A stretch of DNA of 64,000 nt from Olivibacter sp036959255 (lineage in GTDB: Bacteria > Bacteroidota > Bacteroidia > Sphingobacteriales > Sphingobacteriaceae). Positions 46,286 through 57,000 of this stretch are shown here, in pieces. Where the stretch lies: contig NZ_JAWMTI010000001.1 in the NCBI RefSeq assembly GCF_036959255.1, positions 1,302,001-1,366,000 on the forward strand, in the 5' to 3' direction. Within the stretch, counting starts at the first letter, position 1; every line of letters begins with the position of its first letter. Below the pieces are notes generated by a model. It saw nothing but the letters and a program-made list of their open reading frames with translations. It was not told where the DNA came from and ran no database searches. A program made the position numbers and the translations under genes.

Positions 46286-46371
46286 AAATAAAGTTTGCAC
46301 CACTTAATATGATTGGTTTATTAAAGATATCTATATAGATTGTTTATATAGTTGTTTAGTTTAGTTAGTGT

Positions 46372-46406
46372 AAAGCGGCTGTCGTGAGATATCCGCTTTA
46401 TTTTTA
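46372..46406 (+). terminator. Terminator-like hairpin between the sRNA candidate and the FAD oxidoreductase
   Basis: AAAGCGG (46372-46378) / CCGCTTT (46393-46399), then ATTTTTAC on the plus strand. On the minus strand it lies just after the end of the oxidoreductase gene, but lacks a T run in that direction. Confidence 0.45.
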
Positions 46407-46426
46407 CAGCAGTCGGCATCTATCTT

Positions 46427-48130
46427 TTAGTCGGGCCAGTCGGTTTCTATCCCGTTACTCCGAATAAAACCTTGAAAATCGGTTAATATTTTTTTGCTTT
46501 CTCTGACTTGATGAGGGGTTAATTTCTTTTGAATAGCATACGTGCTTAACAAACCAACGGCTTCTCCGATACTCCATTCCACGGGATGCAAACGATAACA
46601 ACCATTCGTGATATGTGTCGTGCCAATGTTTTTATTGGCAGGGAGCAGGTTTTTCATGCGTACAGGCAGGAGTGCACCTAAAGGAATCTGAAAAGGCAAT
46701 GAACCGAAATCGATGTAATTGTTGCCGCCGCTACTCGGATGGAGATCGATATGATAATAGCCTATACCCACGCTATCGAAAAAATCAGCGGCTTTTGTCG
46801 CGGTGGATTGCCCGGCAACCAAGCTTCTGTTTTCTTGACCTACATGTTCTTCTAAAACAGTAAAAACAGCTTTTATGCGTCTCGATTCCCGGATGTAAGG
46901 ATATTTAGCCAAGCCATCATCACTTCCCAGCACATCACCGCGTAGACGCAACCCGGGCCATCCTTCACCCCCATCGGGCCTTGGGGCGGCAGTTTGTAGC
47001 CAGTAAAATAAAGATAAACTTAATTGCTTTGCAGCTTTCAGGTGTTGCGCGTATACAGTGGATGGCACATCGATCAAGTTGCCCAGAAAATAATCGTTTT
47101 GTGGCCAATTCATTATGCTGAGGTCACCGTCAAAAGTCCCGGGTAAAAAATTATGCCTGTTGATGATTTTTCGATAGTTCCAGAGGTTTAACGCTTTATT
47201 GGTCGCTTCACCTGTTGGATTAAAATCGAGTGTAGTGGCCTGCAATGTCCGAGGATTGGAATAGGAAAGACCTAGCAATTTGCCGGACCAAGAAGGGATC
47301 ATCTTCGGTATGAAATCACGCCAAAAATCATATTGCTCCGGCTTATCAATCACGTGATGCTCTCCTTGTCGATAGTCCATAGCCAAACACATCGTAAAAG
47401 CCTGTTGGTTTTCAGGCTTGCCAACTTCCGGAGCATGCAGCTCTTTCGTTTCCTTTTTGGATTCTGTGCCTGTAACGTATTCCGTACCGGTTAATGGGAG
47501 CAGATCACCGAGCTCGGTAGCATCGATAAAATAATGACCATTTAAAGTAAGTTCATGGCCCTCATGCCGATGCCTGACAAGTACCGCTCTGACCTGATCT
47601 TGATGAACAGCGGCTTTTATAACTCGATAATCTGTAAGTAAGGTTAATTTACCAGAGCTTAAATAAGGCATTAACATCTCCAATAGAACGGCAACAGCCA
47701 CTCTAGGCTCATGGCATAGGCGTGAAACGGAACCATCTCCCGGATTTAAATGAGTGCGCTGTTTTGCTTCGGGCGTTAATGGATAATTGCGTTTATAAAA
47801 CGTTCGCACCCGGTCACGGAAAGCGCGGTATGAAGCGGGGGCACCATGGGTTTCAATCCATTGATGCTCGTCGGGAGGTACGCCTTGTTGACTGAGCTGA
47901 CCTCCCAACCAATCGGTTTCTTCACTCAGTGTAACGCGGAATCCGTGGCGCAGCGCGGCTAAAGCTGCCGCGCATCCACCTAAGCCTCCGCCAATGACGA
48001 CGATGTCGGACTCAAGCTCTTTCTGTTTGCGCCTTTCATGCGCATGAGCCGATGTCATTGATAGGTAAGGGATATTGGCTAAAAATGCGCTACCTATGGA
48101 AATACCCGCGATAAAATTTCTTCTATTCAT
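46427..48130 (-). CDS. FAD-dependent oxidoreductase (FAD_oxidored family), Tat-exported
   Basis: A 567-residue flavoprotein, last gene of the minus-strand uptake locus. The N-terminus MNRRNFIAGISIGSAFLA is a twin-arginine signal (RRNF), so it is exported folded. The FAD-binding fold shows DIVVIGGGLGGCAAALAAL, followed by DWLGGQLSQQG, typical of Pfam FAD_oxidored, a family found with sugar and glycan loci. Later regions have FIDATELGDLLPL and the C-terminal GTTHITNGCYRLHPVEWSIGEAVG. The reaction is not known. It starts 22 bases after the GMC gene, so they share a transcript. Confidence 0.85.
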   Translation of the reverse strand: MNRRNFIAGISIGSAFLANIPYLSMTSAHAHERRKQKELESDIVVIGGGLGGCAAALAALRHGFRVTLSEETDWLGGQLSQQGVPPDEHQWIETHGAPASYRAFRDRVRTFYKRNYPLTPEAKQRTHLNPGDGSVSRLCHEPRVAVAVLLEMLMPYLSSGKLTLLTDYRVIKAAVHQDQVRAVLVRHRHEGHELTLNGHYFIDATELGDLLPLTGTEYVTGTESKKETKELHAPEVGKPENQQAFTMCLAMDYRQGEHHVIDKPEQYDFWRDFIPKMIPSWSGKLLGLSYSNPRTLQATTLDFNPTGEATNKALNLWNYRKIINRHNFLPGTFDGDLSIMNWPQNDYFLGNLIDVPSTVYAQHLKAAKQLSLSLFYWLQTAAPRPDGGEGWPGLRLRGDVLGSDDGLAKYPYIRESRRIKAVFTVLEEHVGQENRSLVAGQSTATKAADFFDSVGIGYYHIDLHPSSGGNNYIDFGSLPFQIPLGALLPVRMKNLLPANKNIGTTHITNGCYRLHPVEWSIGEAVGLLSTYAIQKKLTPHQVRESKKILTDFQGFIRSNGIETDWPD

Positions 48131-48152
48131 AATTCGTTCTTCTTGCCGGTGG

Positions 48153-49865
48153 TCAAATAGTTCCGTTATTCTTTTGAAGTGCTTTCACCGCATAATCCAC
48201 TGCCCTTGCTGTGAGTGCCATATAGGTAAGGGAGGGGTTCTGATTACCGGTTGAGGTCATACAGGCACCATCAGTAACAAATACATTTTTACATTGATGA
48301 AGTTGATTCCACTTATTCAACAGCGATGTTTTGGGGTCCTTTCCCATGCGTATCCCGCCCATTTCATGTATATCCAGTCCCGGTGCATCTTTACGGTCAA
48401 TCCTTGCTGTTACCTTACAACCGGATTGTTCAAGCATAGAAGAGCCTTGTTCTAGAAAATCGTGCATAAGTTTTACGTCATTATCCGTATAGTCAACGGA
48501 TGTTATCAATTGGGGAATGCCCCACGGATCTTTTTCGGTAGTACTTAAACGAACATGGTTTTCATATTGTGGTATAGTTTCTCCCTGCATCATCATAAAG
48601 ACCTGCCAGGGGCCGGCATCGCTGAGCCGATCCTTATAGTCGCCACCAAGCCCTTCGGCCATCTGATTCCATCCTGCCCGCGTGGCACTGAAAGCAATCA
48701 TATAGCCACGTAAAAAATCGGTCTCCTGTTTAAAGACATTTCTGAATGAAGGCATGAAAATGCTGGTTGGTCTTCGTCCGTAATAATAATACTCATTGAG
48801 GCCTTCAAAGGTGGCCGATAGATTGCCCCGATAATTATGAAAGGCAATGTAACGGCCAAGTAAGCCGTTGTCATTGCCCAGTCCTTGGGGGAAGCGGGCC
48901 GACTTCGAATTTAATAGGATAAGATTGGTGTTAAGAGCGGATGCGTTAACAAAGATAACGCGTGCATAAAACTCCTTTACAAGTTTTGTTTTGCTGTCTA
49001 CAGTACGCACACCGATTGCCTTTCCTTTCTGCTCATCGTAAAGAATAGATTCCACCACCTGGTTTGTCGATAAAGTCAGATTACCGGTGGCCGCTGCCCA
49101 AGGTAAGGTGGTAGAATTACTGCTGAAGTAGGCACCGAAGGGGCATCCGCGATGACAAAGATGTCGAGCCATGCACTTTCCCCGTCCTTGTGCGACATGG
49201 ATTTTTTGTGGCGAGGTAAGGTGGGCACAACGACCGATTATTACGTGTCGATCGGGATAAGTGGCTTTTATTCGCTCTTTAATATGTTTTTCCAAAACAT
49301 TCATCTCAAAAGGAGGCAGAACTTCGGAGTCAGGTAGATTAGGAATTCGATCCTTCGTACCACTGATCCCTACGAACTTCTCTACATAGCTGTACCAAGG
49401 GGCAAGGTCCTTGTACCGTATTGGCCAATCTACCGCAAAACCATCGCGTGCCGGTGCTTCAAATTCATAGTCACTCCAGCGTTGCGTTTGTCGTGCCCAG
49501 AGCAGTGATTTTCCACCAACCTGATAACCTCGAATCCAGTCGAAAGGCTTCTCCTGTATATAAGGGTGTTCTTGGTCTTTTACAAAGAAGTGTTGTGTAG
49601 CCTCATCAAAAGCATAACAGCGGGAGACAATGGGATTATTGTTCGATATCGTTTTGCTTAATTCCCCCCGATGTGTAAATTGCCAAGGATCTTTCATCGC
49701 TGTTGGATAATCTTGCAGGTGCTGCACCATTCTTCCTCGTTCCAAAACCAATGTTTTTAATCCTTTTTCACAAAATTCTTTTGCCGCCCAACCGCCACTG
49801 ATGCCTGAACCGATTACAATGACATCATAGGTATGCTGTGCTTTCGCTTTTCCCGATATATTCAT
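48153..49865 (-). CDS. GMC family oxidoreductase
   Basis: A 570-residue FAD enzyme of the glucose-methanol-choline family. The FAD motif is VIVIGSGISGG (GxGxxG, residues 19-24) with LVLERGR; VGGKSLLWARQTQR follows, then a Cys-rich block CHRGCPFGAYFSSNST near residue 245, and the active-site region HEMGGIRMG plus GNQNPSLTYMAL with the catalytic His/Asn. The type is like bacterial glucoside 3-dehydrogenases and gluconate dehydrogenase large subunits, which oxidise a sugar hydroxyl. It has no signal peptide; such proteins are usually carried out by a Tat-tagged small subunit, which is absent here. Confidence 0.88.
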   Translation of the reverse strand: MNISGKAKAQHTYDVIVIGSGISGGWAAKEFCEKGLKTLVLERGRMVQHLQDYPTAMKDPWQFTHRGELSKTISNNNPIVSRCYAFDEATQHFFVKDQEHPYIQEKPFDWIRGYQVGGKSLLWARQTQRWSDYEFEAPARDGFAVDWPIRYKDLAPWYSYVEKFVGISGTKDRIPNLPDSEVLPPFEMNVLEKHIKERIKATYPDRHVIIGRCAHLTSPQKIHVAQGRGKCMARHLCHRGCPFGAYFSSNSTTLPWAAATGNLTLSTNQVVESILYDEQKGKAIGVRTVDSKTKLVKEFYARVIFVNASALNTNLILLNSKSARFPQGLGNDNGLLGRYIAFHNYRGNLSATFEGLNEYYYYGRRPTSIFMPSFRNVFKQETDFLRGYMIAFSATRAGWNQMAEGLGGDYKDRLSDAGPWQVFMMMQGETIPQYENHVRLSTTEKDPWGIPQLITSVDYTDNDVKLMHDFLEQGSSMLEQSGCKVTARIDRKDAPGLDIHEMGGIRMGKDPKTSLLNKWNQLHQCKNVFVTDGACMTSTGNQNPSLTYMALTARAVDYAVKALQKNNGTI

Positions 49866-49942
49866 ACGTATCTTGGTCTTATAAATGATATGCGTAGCAA
49901 TTTAGCTATTTTACTTTTACAACCGCTATAGGCTCGTAGCTT

Positions 49943-50818
49943 CTATGGATTGATTTCCTTTAGCGCTTGTTGATAATACGCCAGGTTTTTTTGTATATCC
50001 GGAACGGAATTATCCCAATTGTTTTCGTATTCTATTGCTAGCGTACCTTTGAAATGCTGTTTTTTTAAGGCGTACAACATGGCTTTTACATCAAGTATGC
50101 CCGTACCCCAAATGGTATCAGGCATCTCTTCGTGCTTCGAAGCCTTCGTAAGAGCGATGTCTTTAAAATGAAGTGATTGGATGCGCCCCTTCAGTTTTTC
50201 AAGACATTCCAACGAATTCAGACCTTCCCGCCTCCAGTGCCCTACATCCGCACAGGAGCCGATCCGTGGATCACGTTGTGCAATGGCGATCAATAAGTCC
50301 TTTGGATTCCAGTAAAGAGAAGGTTTGGGGTGATTATGTACAGCCAGTTTGATGTTGTATTTCTTCACAAGCTGTTCAATACGATCCCAGTCAGCTAAAG
50401 CAGGTTCCGCCGTTATGTATTCCATGCCCATTGCTTGGGCAAAAGAGAAATAGGACTCCCATTCGGAAGCGTCAGAAACGACTACAACACCCGTAGCGAT
50501 GATTTTTATGCCCCGTTTGGCAGCTTCTTTATTTAATCTTTCTTGATTTTCTTTTGATAAACGTGGTAAAAAGGTGAGATCAGCAAATCCCGCTCCCAGG
50601 GGTTGCCCAGGATAAACCTCAAGGTAATGAATGCCCAAATTTTGTACTTTATCTAAGGTTTCCATCAAGGTAAACTTATGGAAGGTATATGACTGTATGG
50701 CGAGTTTCCAATCTGTCTTTACCGTTTCCAGGGATTGGGCTGCGGTATAGTAGAAATTGTATAGGATGAAGCAGATCGTAAAAAATGTGCTCATCAAGTT
50801 CTTTTCTAATCTTTTCAT
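49943..50818 (-). CDS. Sugar phosphate isomerase/epimerase-like TIM barrel, exported
   Basis: A 291-residue xylose-isomerase-like protein (AP_endonuc_2 fold) with an N-terminal signal peptide, cut near YTAAQS (about residue 28). Metal-binding candidates follow the family order: Glu in YLEVYPG, Glu in EPALADW, His in AVHNHPKP, Asp/His in CADVGHWRREG, His in LHFKDIA and Glu in AIEYENNW. Relatives beside Gfo/Idh enzymes include 3-keto-glycoside lyases and keto-sugar isomerases. An internal ATG at 50794 (MSTFFTICF) is an alternative start. Confidence 0.85.
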   Translation of the reverse strand: MKRLEKNLMSTFFTICFILYNFYYTAAQSLETVKTDWKLAIQSYTFHKFTLMETLDKVQNLGIHYLEVYPGQPLGAGFADLTFLPRLSKENQERLNKEAAKRGIKIIATGVVVVSDASEWESYFSFAQAMGMEYITAEPALADWDRIEQLVKKYNIKLAVHNHPKPSLYWNPKDLLIAIAQRDPRIGSCADVGHWRREGLNSLECLEKLKGRIQSLHFKDIALTKASKHEEMPDTIWGTGILDVKAMLYALKKQHFKGTLAIEYENNWDNSVPDIQKNLAYYQQALKEINP

Positions 50819-50909
50819 GATTAAATCTTCCTGTTTAAGGCCTGTACCGTCGACCGTATGATAGATCCACGGTACAGGCGATAACTTTTCAATAGGTTAT
50901 TAAGCCCCC

Positions 50910-52412
50910 TTAGCCGACAGGCATGTCGGGCAGTTTGAATCCATTATGATAGGTATGTTTTATCCATTCCTCGGCAATTGACTTCGCACCGAACTCCGTA
51001 AAACGGCGATCGAACCGTGGGTCGCCATCTACCACTTTAAATTCATCTACTGAAACAATTTTGATTTTGTCTTGATCTCCTATATTGGTGAATGCCATGT
51101 TCTCACCATCCCACAGCAGGTCGCGGTGTAAACCCTGTAGCCGAACTGCCAGTACCCCCATGACCACCATCTCATTAAATGGTCCGGAGAACCCAAAATG
51201 CGAACCGGCTTCTGTGCGGTTTTCCGGTGATTCTTTGGCTGCGCGGATCCATTCTTGCTCATGAGCGTTCGTACTCCAGATGTCACCATTTCCACCTTTA
51301 ACGCGTGGAATCCAAGGCTCAGGCTGGTCAAAATGTGCCATTTCACTTACTGGTAGAAGGGTTGGATTCATACCGTAGCATCCGGTCATGATCTTTCCTT
51401 TCTTGCCGATGAAGAGAATACCGCCATTCTCATCGCCGAGCATCATACCTGGACTGAGTTCGGCCGGTCTTTCAGGCATTAGCCCGCCATCATACCAGTA
51501 AACCTTTACTTCCGGCATTTTTACCTTTCTTTTTTTCGCTCGTTCCGGAAAAGTATACTGAACCATTTGTGCATGAGGTGGTGAATATAAGTTGCTTAGT
51601 GTTGAACTGCCATTGACTTTGATGGGATACTTTAAATCCAGAGCCCAATAAATGGGATCCATGATGTGACAGGCCATATCCCCCAAAGCCCCGGTGCCAA
51701 AATCCCACCAGCCTCTCCAATTCCAAGGCGTATAAACACTGTGATAGGGCCGTGTAGCAGCGGGTCCAAGGAAGAGATCCCAAGAAAGTGTTTCCGGAGC
51801 GGCCATCGTATCATGAGGTTGCATCAATCCTTGTGGCCAAATGGGACGATTGGTCCAACAGTGTACTTCTTCAACCTCCCCAATGGTATCGGATTGAATC
51901 CATTCGGCGATCTGACGGCACCAATCAAAGGAATTGCCTTGGTTACCCATCTGTGTGGCCACTTTATACTTTGCAGCAAGTTTGGTCAAAAGACGCGATT
52001 CATATACCGAATGGCTAAGGGGTTTTTGGGTATAGCAGTGTTTTCCCAAGGTGATGGCATGGGCAGTGATAACGGCATGGTTGTGATCGGGGGTTGCTAC
52101 CATAACGGCGTCGATTGATTGCCCCATCTCGTCGAAGAGCTTCCGCCAATCTTTATATTGTTTCGCTTTGGGGTAATCTTGAAAGGTTTTTTGCGCATAT
52201 TTCCAATCTACATCACAAAGGGCGACAATGTTTTCGGTGTTCATATTGGCCAAGTTGCGGCGCCCCATACCGCCAACACCTATACCGGCAATATTCAGTT
52301 TATCGCTAGGGGCAATGTGTCCCAAAGTTTTACCTAAAACATGACTGGATACAATGGTAAATCCTGCCAGGGCTGTACTCTCTTTTATAAATTTTCTTCT
52401 TGCTAAGTCCAT
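50910..52412 (-). CDS. Gfo/Idh/MocA family oxidoreductase, Tat-exported
   Basis: Start placed at the ATG at 52412 (MDLARRKFIKESTALAGF, 500 residues), 1 base after the susD stop; an open frame continues to 52520 but lies inside susD. The N-terminus is a Tat signal (ARRKFIKES). The Rossmann domain shows IAGIGVGGMGRRN; the usual EKP is CYTQKPLSHS. The C-terminal domain includes GALGDMACHIMDP. Members oxidise or reduce sugar hydroxyls with NAD(P); exported members often hold the cofactor tightly. It probably works with the adjoining TIM-barrel and GMC enzymes on the imported substrate. Confidence 0.9.
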   Translation of the reverse strand: MDLARRKFIKESTALAGFTIVSSHVLGKTLGHIAPSDKLNIAGIGVGGMGRRNLANMNTENIVALCDVDWKYAQKTFQDYPKAKQYKDWRKLFDEMGQSIDAVMVATPDHNHAVITAHAITLGKHCYTQKPLSHSVYESRLLTKLAAKYKVATQMGNQGNSFDWCRQIAEWIQSDTIGEVEEVHCWTNRPIWPQGLMQPHDTMAAPETLSWDLFLGPAATRPYHSVYTPWNWRGWWDFGTGALGDMACHIMDPIYWALDLKYPIKVNGSSTLSNLYSPPHAQMVQYTFPERAKKRKVKMPEVKVYWYDGGLMPERPAELSPGMMLGDENGGILFIGKKGKIMTGCYGMNPTLLPVSEMAHFDQPEPWIPRVKGGNGDIWSTNAHEQEWIRAAKESPENRTEAGSHFGFSGPFNEMVVMGVLAVRLQGLHRDLLWDGENMAFTNIGDQDKIKIVSVDEFKVVDGDPRFDRRFTEFGAKSIAEEWIKHTYHNGFKLPDMPVG

Positions 52413-52413
52413 A

Positions 52414-54081
52414 TTAATAATTATTATTTTGTACCAATGCCCCATTAGAGCGATCAATTTCAATTTGAGGTATAGGGAAGGGCCAACTGTTTTCACTGGC
52501 ATCACGACCTTTATCGGCAAAACCGTATTTTTCGTAAAAAGCCTTCATCGTGCTGGCATATTCTCCCCAACGTATCAGATCGTATAATCGGAATCCTTCT
52601 AAGGCTAATTCGAAACGGCGCTCCTGTTTAATGGCTCGTAAGATATCATCGGAAGCCTTTATCGCATAGTCACTTGTAAAGGTCTCTTCATCCATGGTTT
52701 TTAAACCCGCTGCGAAAAGACGATAAATAGCAGATTCATCCATTTTTGACGTTGTAACGTAAGCACGATGACGTACCTGATTCAGATAGTTTAAGGCATC
52801 TGTACGGCTGCCATTGGTCCGTATAATTGCTTCTGCATAAATGAGCAATACTTCTGAATATCGGATCCAATAGGGTTGCCAATTACTGCGCTGCAAATCG
52901 TTCTGCTGCCGATAGGCTTGCGGTACAAATGCCTTGCGATTCTGCTGTAAATTATAATCATTGAAATAGCCGCGGTAGTTATGCACTTCTTCGCCGCCAC
53001 TGGTGGCTTTGAAAGTATCATTATGACTTATGATCGTAAACATCTTACGTGGATCGGCTGCATCAAATGCAGCGGCCAAATCGCGCGTGGGTGTATCGCC
53101 ACCCCAGCCGCCGACATTATTCCTTCCTGCATTCATGATGGCAAAGGGATCACCCGTTAAATTAAAAGCAGGATCAAATTTTCGCAATACCCCAAAAATG
53201 CACTCCTTCGAGAATGGCCCTATTTGATAGTCGCCCCGAAAGAGATCTTGAAAGTCGGGTAGTAAACTGAGCTGCCCATGCTGAACGACCTCACCCGCCA
53301 TTTCTTTTGCGATTAAATATTCTCCCTGGGCATCCCCTTCCATTTTACCTTGTTCCATTAATCCGGCAAAAAAGAGCGCGGCCCGGGCTTTAAGTGTATA
53401 TGCCGCATCTTTGGTAGCTCGCCCGGTTTCACTTGTCGGGAGTTCGGAAGCTCTTGGGAAATTCGGTTCGGCAAGGGCCTCATCTAAATCGGTATACAAC
53501 TGATTCCTGAGTTCCTCAATACGGGCTTTCCCTTTTCGCGTAGCTGGATCTTCAACGCTGGTAAGCAGGGGAACTTCCTTAAATACCGTGATCAAATCAA
53601 AATAATACCAAGCGCGTAGAAATTTTATCTCCGCAAAATAACGGGCGAGCGCTTCACTCGGAAGCGGTGCTCCGTTTTCGACTAAATTACCGCCTTCACG
53701 TTTGAGTGCGTCGAGTGCAATATTGCATTTTCCGATTCCGAGATAGCGATTACTCCAAGTTTCAAATAATAACGGATTGGAAGAGAGTGGACGACCGCGC
53801 CCTACTTCCGTTGTTTGCGGACGATCACCTGGGTCCGAACCACCGGCATCCGCATTATCAACACTTTCATCGCCAATCGCCACTTTATTGATGGTATAAC
53901 CCCAGCCATCTAACATTGGCTGGTAGCAACCGGTCACCAACTTCAATCCGGCACCATCCGTCTTGAAATAATCCGTTTCATCTAGCACTCCATATGGGTC
54001 TCTTTCCAAAAAGTCGCGCTTACAGGCGGTAATAAAGCTTAAAACAGCTAGCATTACTAAATAAGTTATCGTTCTTGTCAT
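52414..54081 (-). CDS. SusD/RagB family nutrient-binding lipoprotein (pair 2)
   Basis: A 555-residue lipoprotein with lipobox ITAC (Cys about residue 20). It has the SusD start FLERDPYGVLDETDYFKTD, a helical TPR-like core (KFLRAWYYFDLITVFKEVPLL), and the conserved C-terminal block RRFELALEGFRLYDLIRWGEY. It binds the locus substrate at the cell surface and hands it to the SusC partner 3 bases upstream. The short spacing on both sides shows tight operon packing. Confidence 0.93.
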   Translation of the reverse strand: MTRTITYLVMLAVLSFITACKRDFLERDPYGVLDETDYFKTDGAGLKLVTGCYQPMLDGWGYTINKVAIGDESVDNADAGGSDPGDRPQTTEVGRGRPLSSNPLLFETWSNRYLGIGKCNIALDALKREGGNLVENGAPLPSEALARYFAEIKFLRAWYYFDLITVFKEVPLLTSVEDPATRKGKARIEELRNQLYTDLDEALAEPNFPRASELPTSETGRATKDAAYTLKARAALFFAGLMEQGKMEGDAQGEYLIAKEMAGEVVQHGQLSLLPDFQDLFRGDYQIGPFSKECIFGVLRKFDPAFNLTGDPFAIMNAGRNNVGGWGGDTPTRDLAAAFDAADPRKMFTIISHNDTFKATSGGEEVHNYRGYFNDYNLQQNRKAFVPQAYRQQNDLQRSNWQPYWIRYSEVLLIYAEAIIRTNGSRTDALNYLNQVRHRAYVTTSKMDESAIYRLFAAGLKTMDEETFTSDYAIKASDDILRAIKQERRFELALEGFRLYDLIRWGEYASTMKAFYEKYGFADKGRDASENSWPFPIPQIEIDRSNGALVQNNNY

Positions 54082-54084
54082 TTT

Positions 54085-57000
54085 CTAGAAGTTTGCGTTG
54101 ATTCCGAACATAAATGATTTTGCTTGTGGGTAGTAACCTTGATCTACCCCCATACTCAACGGAGAGCCGCTCCCGATCTCGGGATCGAGCCCCGAATAGG
54201 AAGTAAACGTGAAGAGATTATAGGCTCCTGCCCATACCCGGATCCGTTGAATCTTAGCTTTTGCGAGCCAGTCGGCCGGTAATGTATAGCCGAGTTGCAC
54301 ACTTTTTACCCGCAGATAGGATCCGTTTTCAACTAGCCAGTCAGATATTTGTAGGTTGTTCTGATTGGAGGCATTAATGGCAAATTGTGTATTGCTTGGG
54401 TTATTTGGCGACCAAGCTTCGGATAATAGCTCTTTTGGCGCATTATACCAACCAACCCCTGACTTCATGTCGATCTTGGCGATATTCATGATCTTATTGC
54501 CTAAGGTACCTTGCATGAGGAGTTGAAAATCGAAATGCTTATAATCTGCCCCCAAACGGAGGCCATAGGTCAGATCAGGAAAGGGATCGCCCAAGTTGGT
54601 GCGGTCTGCATTATTGATGATGCCATCACCGTTTACATCCACAAAGCGTAAATCTCCAGGACGGGCACCTTCTTGAATATAGTCGTCTGCTTCTTGTTGT
54701 GACTGGAAGATACCGTTTGTCTTGAAACCATAGAAATAACCAATCGGCATACCTTCTTCCGTTAGTGTGGTAGTGTAACTGATCCAACCCCCGCCTGTAA
54801 TGGGTTCACCTCCGCCTAAACTGAGCACCTTGTTTTTAAACGTGGAGGCGTTTGCTGCAATGGAATAGCCGAAATCACCAATTTTATTATGGTAGGACAG
54901 ATCGAGTTCTAAGCCACTATTTCGGACACCGCCTGCGTTGGACCAGGGACTATTCGGAAAGCCGAGGTAAGCTGGCAAAGGAACATTCAGTAACATACCA
55001 TCGGTAGTTTTACGATAGGCATCTATTGTCAGGTTCAGCTTATTGTTCAAGAAAGCCAAATCCAAACCGATGTCCAGTTGTTCTGTTTGCTCCCATTTTA
55101 TACCGGCATTTCCGATGTAATTACTCCCACCGATTAACTGTGGATTGCGTGGGCCGAATAGATAATAGCCCATATTGCCCGAAAAAGTGGTTAGATAAGC
55201 ACCTCGACTGATGTTTTGGTTACCTATCTTTCCCCAACTTACCCGAAGCTTCCCTAAATTGAGCCACGACCATTGCTTGGCAAAATCCTCCTCCGCAAAG
55301 TTCCATCCCGCAGAAACAGAGGGAAAAGCACCCCACTTTTTGTCCTCTCCAAAATTGGAGGAACCATCGTAACGAAAATTCGCGGTGATCATATAACGAT
55401 CTTTGTATGCGTAAAAGAGACGACTAAAGTATGAATTGAGTGCCATTTCCCATTTGGTACCGGATGCTTGCGGATTAATGGTGCCGGCATCAATGATCCA
55501 CTGGCTGGGGTCATTCGATACCAATCCCTGTTTTGAAGCACTGGAAGATTCACTTTTCCATTGCTCGGCCGAGGTACCGACTAAGAAAGTTAAATGGTGA
55601 TCGCCCAATTGTTTATCAAACGTGGCTGTGTTCTCCCATACATAGTAATCCGTTTTCGAATTGGATTTACTTACCGTCGCATCCACATTGAATTGATCAC
55701 CATCTAAATAGTACTTCGGTGAAAAATAATCCGAACTTCCTCTGGTTAAGTCTACTCCGAAGTTGCTTCGGAGTTTCAGCCAACTAACAGGTTGTATGTC
55801 AATTGATCCACCTCCTTTGATGGCTGTTCCCTTCCATCGATTATTCTTGTATATTTCCGTCTGCACAACGGGATTCTCTTTGTTCGTCATTAAAATGGGA
55901 CTGTAAAATGACCACGGATTGTTCTGATCAATACGATCAAGGAATAGGCCTGGTCGTAAAAAATCAGGAACATCCACTAGATTTGTACGGTATACGGGCG
56001 ATATTGGATCAGCAACAAAAGCAATAAATGCCGTATTGAAGCCGGGACTGTTTTCAAGCACATTGCCCCTACCCTCATTGATAAGTCCAATGTTGCCTGA
56101 AAGCTTCAGCCAGCTGCGTAAATTATGATTAAAATTGGTTCGCCAAGACAAACGGTCATAGTCTGACCCATTGATAATACCCTCTTGATTCATGTAGCTT
56201 AAGCTGGTTCGATACGCTAAATCTTTAACACCACCGGATATAGCAATATCATGGTTTTGTACCAGGGCATTTTTATGATTGATCTCCTTCCACCAATTAG
56301 TGCCTTCTTCACTTCCGGTATTGGCGCGGAGAAACTGCAATACATCTGCTTTATTTTGTGCTGAAAAATAGGGGTCCAGGCCTGCATTGCTATTTGCCAG
56401 GTTTTTGTAATCCATAAACTCGGCAGCGTTCATCATATCGTACGTTTTTACCGGATTTTGTATACCGAGGTAACTATCCAATGAAATTTGACTGCTTAAT
56501 TGATCACCTTCTTGATTACCCTTTGCGGTTGTAACCATGATAACACCATTGGCAGCTCTTGAGCCATAAATAGCCGTGGCGGAAGCATCTTTTAATACTT
56601 CAATGGAGACGATATCATTCGGATTAAGCCATCCAATATCGTTTTGTGGAAGGCCATCTACGACATAGAGCGGATTATTATCGTTTACTGTACCTATTCC
56701 ACGAATACGTACAGCGGGAGGAGTACCTGGGCTGCCACCTGTGGAAGTGACTTGGACACCTGCCGTTTGACCTTGAATGGCCTCCGTTGCATTTCGAATC
56801 GGCATGCTACGAAGGTCGGTCCCACTTACCTGGCCAACAGCACCGGTTAAATCGCGCTTCCGCTGGGTACCATAGCCAACTACTACAACTTCGTCTAAGG
56901 CGGCTTCTGTTGATTGGAGCACAATGTGGAGGTCTTGCCCGGATTCGACCACCACCTCGCGTGATTCGTACCCGAGGTAGCTAATAGACAGAACAGCCTG

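Noticed and set aside
46285..46372. Second orphan transcript between the sRNA candidate and the hairpin at 46372
   Set aside because: A terminator-like hairpin is present but I could not find a promoter with correct spacing; the nearest match has three bases between TA and TTTG.
52413..52520. N-terminal extension of the Gfo/Idh/MocA frame
   Set aside because: It overlaps the end of susD and hides the Tat signal; the ATG at 52412 puts RRKF near the N-terminus as expected.
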